Source: Azovibrio restrictus
Lineage (GTDB): Bacteria; Pseudomonadota; Gammaproteobacteria; Burkholderiales; Rhodocyclaceae
Assembly: GCA_003252145.1 (NCBI GenBank)
Contig: QKDJ01000078.1
Coordinates: 1 to 7,066 of the forward strand
Length of the DNA: 7,066 bases
Direction: 5' to 3'
In this document: positions 1 through 5,957 of the stretch, in pieces
How the letters are laid out: each line of letters begins with the position of its first letter
How positions within the stretch are numbered: the first letter of the stretch is position 1
Program-made: the position numbers and the translations under genes
Notes under the pieces: generated by a model
The model's input: the letters and a program-made list of their open reading frames with translations, nothing else
Told to the model about the DNA's origin: nothing
Database searches by the model: none

Positions 1-1
1 A

Positions 2-1063
2 GCCGAACATCAATCGGAAACCCAAAGTGCCACCATGACCGCGCTCCTTCCCCCTGGCTACGGGCAGGATAGAGCCACTTTCGACGAGCTATTCCAGTTG
101 CTACGCCAGACCGGCCAGGGCAACCAGCTGACCTCCCAGAATGGCAGCGCATCCTTGAGCGGAAACACCGCCCAGGAGGCCGGCAACCTGGTGGCAAACA
201 TTGCCGGAGCCAAAAAGCTTTTTTCCGATGACGACCAGCAGACCCGGCTCCTGAAACTGGTCAACGAAATGCTCGCCGCCCTGGAAGCCATGCTCTTCAA
301 AAATGGCAGCACCAGCAATCAGGACGGACCAAGCAGCCAGGACATCAACAGTCTGGCCCAGGACATCATGGCTTCCGATCAGGAAAGCAACAGCCCGGAC
401 CAGCAATGGACCCGCGTCAGCTTTGCCCAGATTCATGAAAGTGAACAGCTGTGTTTTTCCAGCCAGGGTTGTGTTCGCACCAGCGACGGGAGGGAAATCA
501 GTTTTGATCTGGGAATTTCCATGTCCCGGGAAAGCAATTACAGCACCTTGGACATCACGCGGGGCAGCCGCGCCCTCCTGGATCCTCTGGTGCTGAATTT
601 CCCGGGCGACTTTGCCGAACTGTCCGGCCAGCGCATCGAATTCGACCTGAACGCAGACGGCGCCATAGACAGCCTGCCCTTGCTGAGCGGCGCCAGCGGC
701 TACATCGCCTTCGACCGTAACGGGGATGGCCGCATCAACGATGGCAGCGAACTCTTTGGCGGCATCAGTGGCAATGGCTTTGCCGATCTGGCGGCCCTGG
801 ACGAGGATAACAATGGCTGGATCGACGATGGTGATTCCGCCTTCGCCAAACTGATGCTCTGGCGCCCCGGTGCCAATGGCGAGGGAGAGTTGCTGAATCT
901 GAAGGAAATGGGCGTGGGTGCCCTGGCCCTGCAATCGGCTGCCACGCCCTTCGAAATCAAGGATGAGGAGGGCGAACTCCAGGCTTGCGTACGCCGCAGC
1001 GGCGTCTGGCTGGCTGAAAGCGGCGGTTGCGGCAGCATCCAGCATCTGGATGTGGCGGCCTGA
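2..1063 (+). CDS. EF-hand-like calcium-loop protein of unknown function, probably 5'-partial
   Basis: No function can be assigned. The first ATG is at 35 (342 residues from there), but the same frame is open back to base 2 and there is no convincing Shine-Dalgarno sequence before 35, so the gene may start upstream of the window. Numbering from the ATG at 35, the first ~125 residues are polar and low in complexity, rich in Gln, Ser, Asn and Asp, with no signal peptide or membrane segment. The C-terminal half carries three Asp/Asn calcium-type loops: DLNADGAID at about 204-212, DRNGDGRIND at 227-236 followed by GSELFG, and DEDNNGWIDDGD at 256-267. The spacing DxNxDG...GSELFG...GNGF..LA.LD.D.NGWID..D..F..L.LW is one I know from a widespread, uncharacterised proteobacterial family whose members are often longer at the N-terminus. 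Calcium binding is inferred from the loops; cellular location is unknown. Two cysteine pairs (140/146 and 318/334) could form disulfides if the protein is exported. The gene converges on the 6S RNA gene and ends just before a shared terminator. Confidence 0.75.
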   Translation, partial: AEHQSETQSATMTALLPPGYGQDRATFDELFQLLRQTGQGNQLTSQNGSASLSGNTAQEAGNLVANIAGAKKLFSDDDQQTRLLKLVNEMLAALEAMLFKNGSTSNQDGPSSQDINSLAQDIMASDQESNSPDQQWTRVSFAQIHESEQLCFSSQGCVRTSDGREISFDLGISMSRESNYSTLDITRGSRALLDPLVLNFPGDFAELSGQRIEFDLNADGAIDSLPLLSGASGYIAFDRNGDGRINDGSELFGGISGNGFADLAALDEDNNGWIDDGDSAFAKLMLWRPGANGEGELLNLKEMGVGALALQSAATPFEIKDEEGELQACVRRSGVWLAESGGCGSIQHLDVAA

Positions 1064-1070
1064 AATCCTG

Positions 1071-1123
1071 ACCAAAAATGGAAAGAGCCGGGACGGCTGA
1101 TGCCGTCCCGGCTCTTTGATTTT
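1071..1123. terminator. Bidirectional intrinsic terminator between the calcium-loop gene and 6S RNA
   Basis: A perfect 16-bp inverted repeat (arms 1082-1097 and 1102-1117, tetraloop TGAT) lies 18 bases after the stop codon at 1063. On the plus strand it is followed by GATTTTGG. On the minus strand it is followed by CCATTTTTGG (complement of 1071-1080). Both sides therefore have a short T run, and the hairpin can stop transcription from the gene on the left and from the 6S/zapA side on the right. The minus-direction T tract is slightly better. Confidence 0.85.
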
Positions 1124-1302
1124 GGCCCCCGCGAGTGCCGTCAAGGCCGGCATCCTGAACCGAGGGTCCAGAATGGCCGCGTCCCAGCCGAATCAGGTGC
1201 GACTACAGGAGTCGCTCACAACATCGACCTTAAGGTCCGCAGCCGATGCCACGCAAGCATTGGTTCAAGGAATATATGGCCTTAACAAACACCGCAGGGG
1301 AC
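1124..1302 (-). ncRNA. ssrS: 6S RNA (SsrS), regulator of RNA polymerase
   Basis: 6S RNA binds sigma-70 RNA polymerase holoenzyme by imitating an open promoter, and it represses housekeeping promoters in stationary phase. Read on the minus strand, the two ends form the typical long closing stem. CCCCUGCG (1300-1293) pairs with CGCGGGG (1132-1126, with one U-G pair using 1130), GUG (1292-1290) with CAC (1137-1135), GUUAAGGCC (1286-1278) with GGCCUUGAC (1150-1142), and CCUUGAACC (1270-1262) with GGUUCAGG (1163-1156), with one bulge. The motifs GGUGUUUGU near the 5' end and GACGGCAC near the 3' end match known 6S ends. The middle is a large, weakly paired region capped by the hairpin GCGAC...GUCGC (1199-1215). 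The position directly downstream of zapA on the same strand is the classic 6S location. The exact ends are estimates; length is about 179 nt. A possible -10 element, TATCTG (1327-1322), lies upstream, so the primary 5' end could be near 1315. It may also be processed from zapA readthrough. Confidence 0.9.
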
Positions 1303-1341
1303 AAGGGGCGGAAGCCTTGACCAGATACTGAGCCAGACCTG

Positions 1342-1671
1342 TTAGAGATCCAGTTCCTGCTGATTCAGCAGTGCATCCAGTCGTGCATCCATGGCTTCGA
1401 TTCTACGCTTTGCTGCCGGTCTGTCAAAAGCAATTTCCCCGGCCCCTGCTGCGCCATTGGTAGCGCTCAAACGCTCGTGGGCAATATTCAGGGCGGCCAT
1501 GACGGCAACCCGTTCCGGCACAGTATTTTTGGTCTTGTGGGCAATTTCCTGCATCTTGCTGTCCACCATATGCACAGCGGCCTGCAGGGCTTCTTGTTCA
1601 CCGGGAGGACAGGCTACCCGATATTCGCGCCCGAGAATTTTTACGTCGAGAAAAGTGGGCTCGCCAGACAT
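1342..1671 (-). CDS. zapA: Cell division protein ZapA
   Basis: ZapA is a small cytoplasmic protein that binds FtsZ and promotes bundling of protofilaments in the Z ring. The product from the ATG at 1671 is 109 residues, the usual size. It shows the N-terminal globular motif with VKILGREYRVACPPGE at about residues 8-23, then AVHMVDSKMQEI and the helix RVAVMAALNIAHE. A C-terminal region predicted to form the dimer/tetramer coiled coil ends in ALLNQQELDL. A GGAGG (1686-1682) lies 10 bases before the ATG. A TTG at 1677, two codons upstream, is only 4 bases from that site and overlaps the stop of the preceding gene as TTGA, so the ATG is preferred. The gene is cotranscribed with the small coiled-coil gene upstream (2-base gap) and followed by 6S RNA. 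In many proteobacteria a 5-formyltetrahydrofolate cyclo-ligase gene follows 6S; it is absent here. Confidence 0.93.
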   Translation of the reverse strand: MSGEPTFLDVKILGREYRVACPPGEQEALQAAVHMVDSKMQEIAHKTKNTVPERVAVMAALNIAHERLSATNGAAGAGEIAFDRPAAKRRIEAMDARLDALLNQQELDL

Positions 1672-1673
1672 GC

Positions 1674-1871
1674 TCAAGCGTCCTCCGGAAGTTGGCCGAT
1701 CAAGGCCTCCACCCGGGTACGGGCGGTATCCATATTCTGTTGCAGACGATCCCGCTCGGCCTCCAGCGCGGCCAGCCGCTGTTTCAAGGCAGCATTATCG
1801 GATTGCAGCCGACCGACCAGATCGACCACTTTTTCCACTTTGCCAGCGAGGGCTTCAAGTTCCTGTTCCAT
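1674..1871 (-). CDS. Small coiled-coil protein, TIGR02449/ZapB-like
   Basis: A 65-residue acidic protein made almost entirely of one heptad-patterned helix. Leu, Val and Ile recur from about residue 5 to 58 (LEALAGKVEKVVDLVGRL, then NAALKQRLAALEAERDRL), with Glu, Arg and Lys between. This composition and its place immediately before zapA match the family known as TIGR02449, a ZapB-like group in beta- and gammaproteobacteria. A role in Z-ring organisation alongside ZapA is inferred from synteny, not shown by catalytic motifs. The start is taken as the ATG at 1871. A GTG three codons upstream (1880-1878) is the only other candidate, but it overlaps the -10 box. No Shine-Dalgarno sequence precedes the ATG, and the predicted transcription start falls at or next to it, suggesting a leaderless message. 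The TGA stop (1676-1674) lies 2 bases before the zapA ATG, so the two are translationally linked. Confidence 0.85.
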   Translation of the reverse strand: MEQELEALAGKVEKVVDLVGRLQSDNAALKQRLAALEAERDRLQQNMDTARTRVEALIGQLPEDA

Positions 1872-1878
1872 GGCGCGC

Positions 1879-1908
1879 ACTATAGATTCTCAATTGCTGC
1901 GGGGTCAA
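1879..1908 (-). promoter_or_regulatory. Sigma-70-type promoter of the ZapB-like/zapA unit
   Basis: On the minus strand TTGACC (1908-1903) and TATAGT (1884-1879) are separated by 18 bases, close to the sigma-70 consensus. The expected start of transcription is 1872 or 1871, and the A at 1871 is the first base of the ATG. Confidence 0.7.
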
Positions 1909-1982
1909 GGAGTAAGCGCATGTTTTGAAGGTAGTTTATCGCCTCTTAACCTGCCCTCGGCCCATCCGCTCCCGTCCAGGCG

Positions 1983-1991
1983 TGCTACACT
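1983..1991 (+). promoter_or_regulatory. Extended -10 promoter candidate for the B12 operon
   Basis: TGCTACACT fits an extended -10 element (TGnTANANT). No good -35 hexamer is present 16-18 bases upstream, where the sequence is C-rich. Transcription would start near 1998, placing the hairpin at 1999-2016 at the very 5' end of the message and the whole riboswitch within it. Confidence 0.5.
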
Positions 1992-1998
1992 GCGGGCC

Positions 1999-2016
1999 GC
2001 CACCCTTCCGGGTGGC
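1999..2016 (+). other. 5' leader hairpin before the riboswitch
   Basis: GCCACCC (1999-2005) and GGGTGGC (2010-2016) form a perfect 7-bp stem with a TTCC loop, five bases before the riboswitch P1 stem. It is followed by only three T's, so it looks more like an RNA-stabilising 5' hairpin than a terminator. It would sit at or next to the predicted transcript start. Confidence 0.5.
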
Positions 2017-2020
2017 TTTC

Positions 2021-2214
2021 GTATCAGGTGCTGCGGCTGGTTCAGCTGCAGTTAAACGGGAAAGCGGTGCGCATTCCTGGCTCACGCCAGAATCGCAAAG
2101 CCGCTGCTGCCCCCGCAACGGTAAGCAAGTGCGGGTCCGTCAAAAAGCCACTGGACACCCTGTCTGGGAAGGCGACGGATCAAAACTTGTGAGCCCGGAT
2201 ACCGGCCTCGATAC
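2021..2214 (+). promoter_or_regulatory. Cobalamin riboswitch (AdoCbl-type aptamer)
   Basis: This leader RNA binds a B12 form and lowers expression of the genes behind it. The conserved core is easy to read: TTAAACGGGAA at 2052-2062 followed by GCGGTG, GCTGCCCCCGCAACGGTAAG at 2105-2124, AGCCACTGG at 2147-2154 with its partner CTGGGAAGGC at 2164-2173, and the B12 box GAGCCCGGATACCGGCCT at 2191-2208. P1 closes by GTATC-AGG (2021-2028) pairing with CCT-C-GATAC (2206-2214). TCCGTC (2136-2141) pairs with GACGGA (2174-2179) as a peripheral stem. It precedes btuB and the rest of the B12 operon on the same strand, as expected. Type (adenosylcobalamin rather than hydroxocobalamin) is judged from the presence of the peripheral elements and is less certain than the class itself. 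Confidence 0.96.
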
Positions 2215-2333
2215 GGTCCCATGGAAGTACTGCGGGGAGGCAGTACCGGAATCCTTCCGTCTGTTCCCCCTCATGACTTCCCTTTTAAACCGTATGTATG
2301 GACTGCGGGGACGCCGTCCGATCGGGAGCCTTC
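2215..2333 (+). promoter_or_regulatory. Expression platform of the cobalamin riboswitch with competing hairpins and the btuB ribosome site
   Basis: Two structures compete here. A long imperfect hairpin has arms 2223-2243 and 2261-2281 (17 of 21 positions can pair, three of the unpaired ones in the lower part), with an apical CGGAA/TTCCG hairpin (2247-2259), and is followed by CTTTTAAA. It looks like an intrinsic terminator. A short perfect hairpin, GTACTGC (2227-2233) with GCAGTAC (2240-2246), uses the same left arm and would prevent it. Further down, the Shine-Dalgarno GGGAG (2324-2328) sits 5 bases before the btuB ATG. Which structure forms with B12 bound cannot be read from sequence alone. 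Confidence 0.6.
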
Positions 2334-4157
2334 ATGAGCCTCAAATCCAAGCCGCTGACTGCGGCCCTGTGCCTGTGCACTCTTTCACCTTTCACTGCCC
2401 AAGCTGACAGCCTGGGCGACACCATCACGGTAACCGCGACCCGCCAACCCATGCGTCTCGACGAGAGTACGGCGGACATCACCATCCTGGAACGGGACAG
2501 CATCGAAGCCGCGGGCTCCAGTTCCCTACCGGAATTGCTGGCCCAACAACCGGGCATCCAGTTCTCCGATAACGGAGGCATCGGCAAGGCCAGCAATCTC
2601 TACCTGCGCGGCACGGAATCCCGCCATGTGCTGTTGCTGGTGGATGGCATCCCCCTGGGTTCCGCCACTTCCGGCGCCCCTTCCCTGGCCTCCTTGCCCC
2701 TGGCCAACATCGAGCGCATCGAGATTCTGCGGGGCCCCGCTTCCGCCCTTTATGGTTCTGACGCCGTAGGCGGCGTCATCCAGGTATTCACCCGCCGCCA
2801 AGAAACGGGGGAACTCCAAACCAACGCCTACCTGGGCGGCGGCAGCCAGGGCACCTGGCAGACCAGCGCCGGACTCCAAGGCGGGGACAAGCGCTGGAAC
2901 TATGGGCTGAATGTGAGCCACTTCAAGACGGAAGGCCATGACATCAAGGCTGATCGAAGCAAGAACCCCAGTGGCTACAACCGGGACAAGGACGGCTACG
3001 AAGCCACCTCCGTGTCCGGCGGTCTGAGCCTGACGCTGGCCGAAGGTCACGAGGCCGGGATCAGCCTGTTCCACACCAAGAGCCGCAACCAGTTCGACAG
3101 CAGCCCTACCTATGATGACCATAGCCAGGATCAGGTCTTCGCTTACGGCTTTTATCTGCGCAATCGCATTCAGGCCAACTGGCAATCCACCCTGCGCCTC
3201 AACCAGTCCGGCGACTATTCGGACAGCTATAGCGCCAGCGGCATGAGCCGTTACCGGACGGACCAAACCCAATGGAGCTGGCAGAACGATTTCCGCCTGC
3301 CCGTGGGCAATCTGCTGCTGGCCCTGGAACAACAACAGATCAAGGTCAGCAGCACCACGGACTACACCCGCCGCCGCAAACATGTGGATGCCCTGGTATT
3401 GGGTTACAGCGCCAATCTGGGTGACCACCAAATCCAGGCTGCCCTGCGGGAAACCGACGATAGTCAGTTTGGCAGCGCCACCACCGGCAATCTGGGCTAT
3501 GGCTACCATCTCAGCCCGGAACTAACCGCCCGCCTGGCCTACGGCACCGCCTTCAAAGCCCCCAGCTTCAATCAGCTCTATTACCCGGACACCGGCTACG
3601 GCGGCGGCAACCCTGACCTGGTGGCAGAAAAGAGCCGCACCTGGGAAGGCGGCCTGAACTGGGAAAAGGGTCTGCATCGGGCCAGCCTCACCTACTACGA
3701 TACCCAGGTGAAAAACCTGATTGCCGGCTGGCCTCCCGTCAATATCAACGAGGCCCGGATCAGGGGCACCACCTTGAGCTACAACGGTCGCCTGCAGCGC
3801 TGGCAACTGGGCGCCAGCCTGGACTTCCTCAAGGCCAGGGACCAGGAAACCGGCAAGCGACTGCCCCGCCGGGCTGACCGGCAGCTGAGCCTCCAGGCCA
3901 CCTATCTGGCGGGCACCTGGGAAGCCGGAGGCGAGGTCCTGGCCGTCAGCGACCGCTACGACGACACCAGCAACAGCGCCCGCAAACACATGGGGGGTTA
4001 CGGTATCGTCAATGCCCACATGCGCTATTACCTGAGCCCCCTGTGGTCCCTGGAACTCCAGGCCAGAAACCTGACGGACAAGCAGTACGAAACCAGTTGG
4101 GGTTACACCCCCGCCGGGGCCGCCTATTATGTGGGCCTGCGCTACGGAGCCCGATAA
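2334..4157 (+). CDS. btuB: TonB-dependent vitamin B12 outer-membrane receptor BtuB
   Basis: This outer-membrane beta-barrel imports cobalamin and related corrinoids using energy passed from TonB-ExbB-ExbD. The ATG at 2334 is chosen because GGGAG lies 5 bases upstream and the protein then begins with a proper signal peptide (MSLKSKP, a hydrophobic core, and a likely cut after AQA at residue 24). The in-frame ATG at 2298 would put 12 extra residues before it. The product is 607 residues, near the usual ~600. The TonB box DTITVTA is at 29-35. The plug spans about 45-155, with LPELLAQQPGI, the NLYLRG strand, LLLVDGIPL and IERIEILRGPASALYGSDAVGG. The rest is alternating barrel strands, including an Asp/Asn-rich loop around 210-225 reminiscent of the calcium-binding loops of E. 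coli BtuB, and the closing NLTDKQYET..GY motif. The last residues (YVGLRYGAR) lack the usual terminal aromatic. First gene after the B12 riboswitch; btuC follows after 6 bases. Confidence 0.93.
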   Translation: MSLKSKPLTAALCLCTLSPFTAQADSLGDTITVTATRQPMRLDESTADITILERDSIEAAGSSSLPELLAQQPGIQFSDNGGIGKASNLYLRGTESRHVLLLVDGIPLGSATSGAPSLASLPLANIERIEILRGPASALYGSDAVGGVIQVFTRRQETGELQTNAYLGGGSQGTWQTSAGLQGGDKRWNYGLNVSHFKTEGHDIKADRSKNPSGYNRDKDGYEATSVSGGLSLTLAEGHEAGISLFHTKSRNQFDSSPTYDDHSQDQVFAYGFYLRNRIQANWQSTLRLNQSGDYSDSYSASGMSRYRTDQTQWSWQNDFRLPVGNLLLALEQQQIKVSSTTDYTRRRKHVDALVLGYSANLGDHQIQAALRETDDSQFGSATTGNLGYGYHLSPELTARLAYGTAFKAPSFNQLYYPDTGYGGGNPDLVAEKSRTWEGGLNWEKGLHRASLTYYDTQVKNLIAGWPPVNINEARIRGTTLSYNGRLQRWQLGASLDFLKARDQETGKRLPRRADRQLSLQATYLAGTWEAGGEVLAVSDRYDDTSNSARKHMGGYGIVNAHMRYYLSPLWSLELQARNLTDKQYETSWGYTPAGAAYYVGLRYGAR

Positions 4158-4163
4158 ACGTCC

Positions 4164-5150
4164 ATGTTCAATCATCGCCATGCCCTGCTCATCCTGATCA
4201 GCCTTCTGGGGCTGGCCGGTTTGAGCCTGGGCGGCTCACTGCTGGCTGGTTCCATCCAGGTGAGCCTGGAGGACTGGCTGGCCCTGCTCCGTGGGGAAGC
4301 CCCCTCCATGGCGACCCAGGTTATTTTGGAATTGCGCCTCCCCCGAGCCCTGGCGGGCTTTGCCTGCGGCGGTCTGCTGGCCCTGGCCGGCGCACTAATG
4401 CAGGTCCTGCTGCGCAACCCCCTGGCCGACCCCTATGTGCTGGGCATTTCCGGAGGGGCCGGCGTGGGTGCCCTGGGGGCCATTCTCCTGGGACTGGGCA
4501 GTCTGGGAATCGACGCCCTGGCCTTTTGCGGCGCCCTGGGTGCCCTGTTTCTGGTTTTTGGACTGGCCCGGGGCGACGGGAGCTGGACCCAGACCCGTCT
4601 GCTGCTGACCGGCGTCATCGTATCCGCCGGTTGCGGCGCCCTGATCGCCCTGATGCTCTCCCTGGCCCCGGAAGCCAAGCTGCGTGGCATGCTGTTCTGG
4701 CTCATGGGCGACCTGTCCCAGGCGGCCACACCCTGGGGCGCCCTGCTGTTTCTCGGCGCGGCACTGCTCCTGTCTCTGCCCTTCGCCCGGGAACTGAATC
4801 TGCTCAGTCGTGGCCAGGAAACCGCCCAGACCCTGGGCGTGGCCGTGGGGCGACTGCGCCTTCTGATCTATTTCATCGCCGCCCTGGCGACGGCTGCCGC
4901 GGTCACCACGGCAGGCTCCATCGGCTTCATTGGCCTCCTGGTACCCCATCTGGTGCGTCTGGCCATGGGCAACGATCAGCGCCTGCTACTGCCCGCCTCC
5001 GTTCTGGCCGGAGGGGCCCTGCTGATGGGCGCCGACACCCTGGCCCGCACCATCATTGCCCCGGAACAATTACCGGTAGGCGTTCTCACTGCCTTGCTTG
5101 GCGTCCCTCTCTTCCTGTTCCTGCTCTCTCGCACGGGAGGCCGGCCATGA
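4164..5150 (+). CDS. btuC: Vitamin B12 ABC transporter permease BtuC (FecCD family)
   Basis: The inner-membrane permease of the BtuCD importer, which forms the translocation path as a dimer. It has 328 residues (E. coli BtuC has 326) and is very hydrophobic throughout, consistent with about ten membrane helices; the first is at about 7-27. Family signatures are RNPLADPYVLGISGGAGVGA beginning at residue 84, and GSIGFIGLLVPHLVRL at 251-266, the cytoplasmic coupling region that contacts the ATPase. The start ATG at 4164 lies 6 bases after the btuB stop; the nearest Shine-Dalgarno-like GGAG (4146-4149) is inside btuB and distant, so translation may depend on coupling to btuB. The 3' end overlaps btuD by 4 bases (ATGA). 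FecCD permeases also carry haem and siderophores. The B12 assignment rests on the riboswitch, btuB and the cob genes around it. Confidence 0.92.
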   Translation: MFNHRHALLILISLLGLAGLSLGGSLLAGSIQVSLEDWLALLRGEAPSMATQVILELRLPRALAGFACGGLLALAGALMQVLLRNPLADPYVLGISGGAGVGALGAILLGLGSLGIDALAFCGALGALFLVFGLARGDGSWTQTRLLLTGVIVSAGCGALIALMLSLAPEAKLRGMLFWLMGDLSQAATPWGALLFLGAALLLSLPFARELNLLSRGQETAQTLGVAVGRLRLLIYFIAALATAAAVTTAGSIGFIGLLVPHLVRLAMGNDQRLLLPASVLAGGALLMGADTLARTIIAPEQLPVGVLTALLGVPLFLFLLSRTGGRP

Positions 5151-5914
5151 GCCTTCTGCTGGAAACCCGGAACCTGAGCGTGCAACTGGGTTCGCGCCAG
5201 ATCTGCCGGGAACTATCTCTGCAACTTTCAGCAGGCGAACGCCTGGTGATCCTGGGTCGCAACGGGGCGGGAAAATCCACCCTGCTGAGTACCCTGGCAG
5301 GCCTGCGCCCAAGCTCCGGTGGCCAGGTTTTGCTGCAAGGCAAGAGTTACGAAGAACTGGGGGCCCGATCCGCAGCCCTGCAGCGAGGCTGGCTGGGACA
5401 ACACCAGGACAACGCCTTTGCCAGCAGCGTTCTGGAAACGGTGCTGACCGGTCGCCATCCCCATCTGGGACGTTGGCAGTGGGAAGGGCCGGAAGAAAAC
5501 CGCATCGCCCGACAGGCTCTCGAGGATGTGGGCCTCCAGGGCTTTGCTGAACGAGATGTACAAACCCTGTCCGGGGGTGAGCGGCAACGCCTGGCTATCG
5601 CCACCCTGCTGACCCAGCAAGCGCCCTTGATGCTGCTGGACGAACCCCTGACCCATCTGGACCTGAATCACCAAATTGCCGTTCTGGAACTTCTGGCCCA
5701 ACAAGCCCGGGCGGGCACCGCCCTGATCATGGTCCTGCACGACCCTGGACTGGCCTGGCGTTACGGGGACCGGGCCTTGCTGATGTATGGCGACGGCCAG
5801 ATCGAGCTGGGTGATTGCAGCCAACTGCTCACCGCCGAACGACTATCCCGCCTCTATGGCCACCCCCTGCTGCAGATGGAACAGGATGGTCGCCTGGCCT
5901 TCATTCCCGCCTGA
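5147..5914 (+). CDS. btuD: Vitamin B12 ABC transporter ATP-binding protein BtuD
   Basis: The cytoplasmic ATPase that drives BtuC. It has 255 residues with all nucleotide-binding elements intact: Walker A GRNGAGKST at 37-45, Q-loop Gln at about 85 (WLGQ), signature LSGGE at 141-145 followed by RQR, Walker B LMLLDEP at 161-167, D-loop THLD at 169-172 and the switch His at 198 (VLHD). The ATG at 5147 overlaps the btuC stop (ATGA) and has GGGAGG about 6 bases upstream. The reading frame is open far upstream (from about 4043), but that stretch overlaps btuC in another frame and is not coding. The closest relatives are FecE/FhuC/HmuV-type ATPases; the partner genes assign it to B12. The substrate-binding protein BtuF is not encoded next to it. 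Confidence 0.94.
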   Translation: MSLLLETRNLSVQLGSRQICRELSLQLSAGERLVILGRNGAGKSTLLSTLAGLRPSSGGQVLLQGKSYEELGARSAALQRGWLGQHQDNAFASSVLETVLTGRHPHLGRWQWEGPEENRIARQALEDVGLQGFAERDVQTLSGGERQRLAIATLLTQQAPLMLLDEPLTHLDLNHQIAVLELLAQQARAGTALIMVLHDPGLAWRYGDRALLMYGDGQIELGDCSQLLTAERLSRLYGHPLLQMEQDGRLAFIPA

Positions 5915-5957
5915 CCAGGAACGGCTCAACCCCTAACGTATTTTTGAAAGCGCTTCC

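Noticed and set aside
101..1153. Long minus-strand open frame (350 codons) opposite the calcium-loop gene
   Set aside because: It is the mirror of the real gene in GC-rich DNA, has no recognisable domain, and would run through the terminator hairpin.
1226..1237. Perfect 12-base palindrome GACCTTAAGGTC, considered as an operator
   Set aside because: It lies inside the 6S RNA gene and is better explained by RNA structure or chance.
1120..1331. Short plus-strand open frames across the 6S region
   Set aside because: The opposite strand has a complete 6S RNA fold with compensated pairs; the short frames have no ribosome site or family features.
1907..1928. AAGGAG followed by ATG TTT TGA, a two-codon ORF with a good ribosome site on the plus strand
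   Set aside because: No plus-strand promoter is evident upstream, it lies on the reverse of the zap promoter, and nothing follows that it could regulate before the B12 promoter; most likely chance.
1391..2055. Two plus-strand open frames opposite zapA and the ZapB-like gene
   Set aside because: They are antisense shadows of well-recognised genes and show no domain of their own.
1925..2407. Plus-strand open frame of 160 codons across the intergenic region
   Set aside because: It covers the promoter, the riboswitch and the start of btuB; the conserved structure there is RNA, not protein.
2526..4181. Long minus-strand open frames opposite btuB
   Set aside because: Ala/Gly/Val-rich translations typical of the antisense frame of a GC-rich gene; no family features or ribosome site.
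4043..5146. Upstream in-frame extension of btuD (over 360 extra codons)
   Set aside because: It overlaps the whole of btuC in another frame, reads as Pro/Arg/Gly-rich nonsense, and the ATG at 5147 has a good ribosome site and the normal BtuD length.
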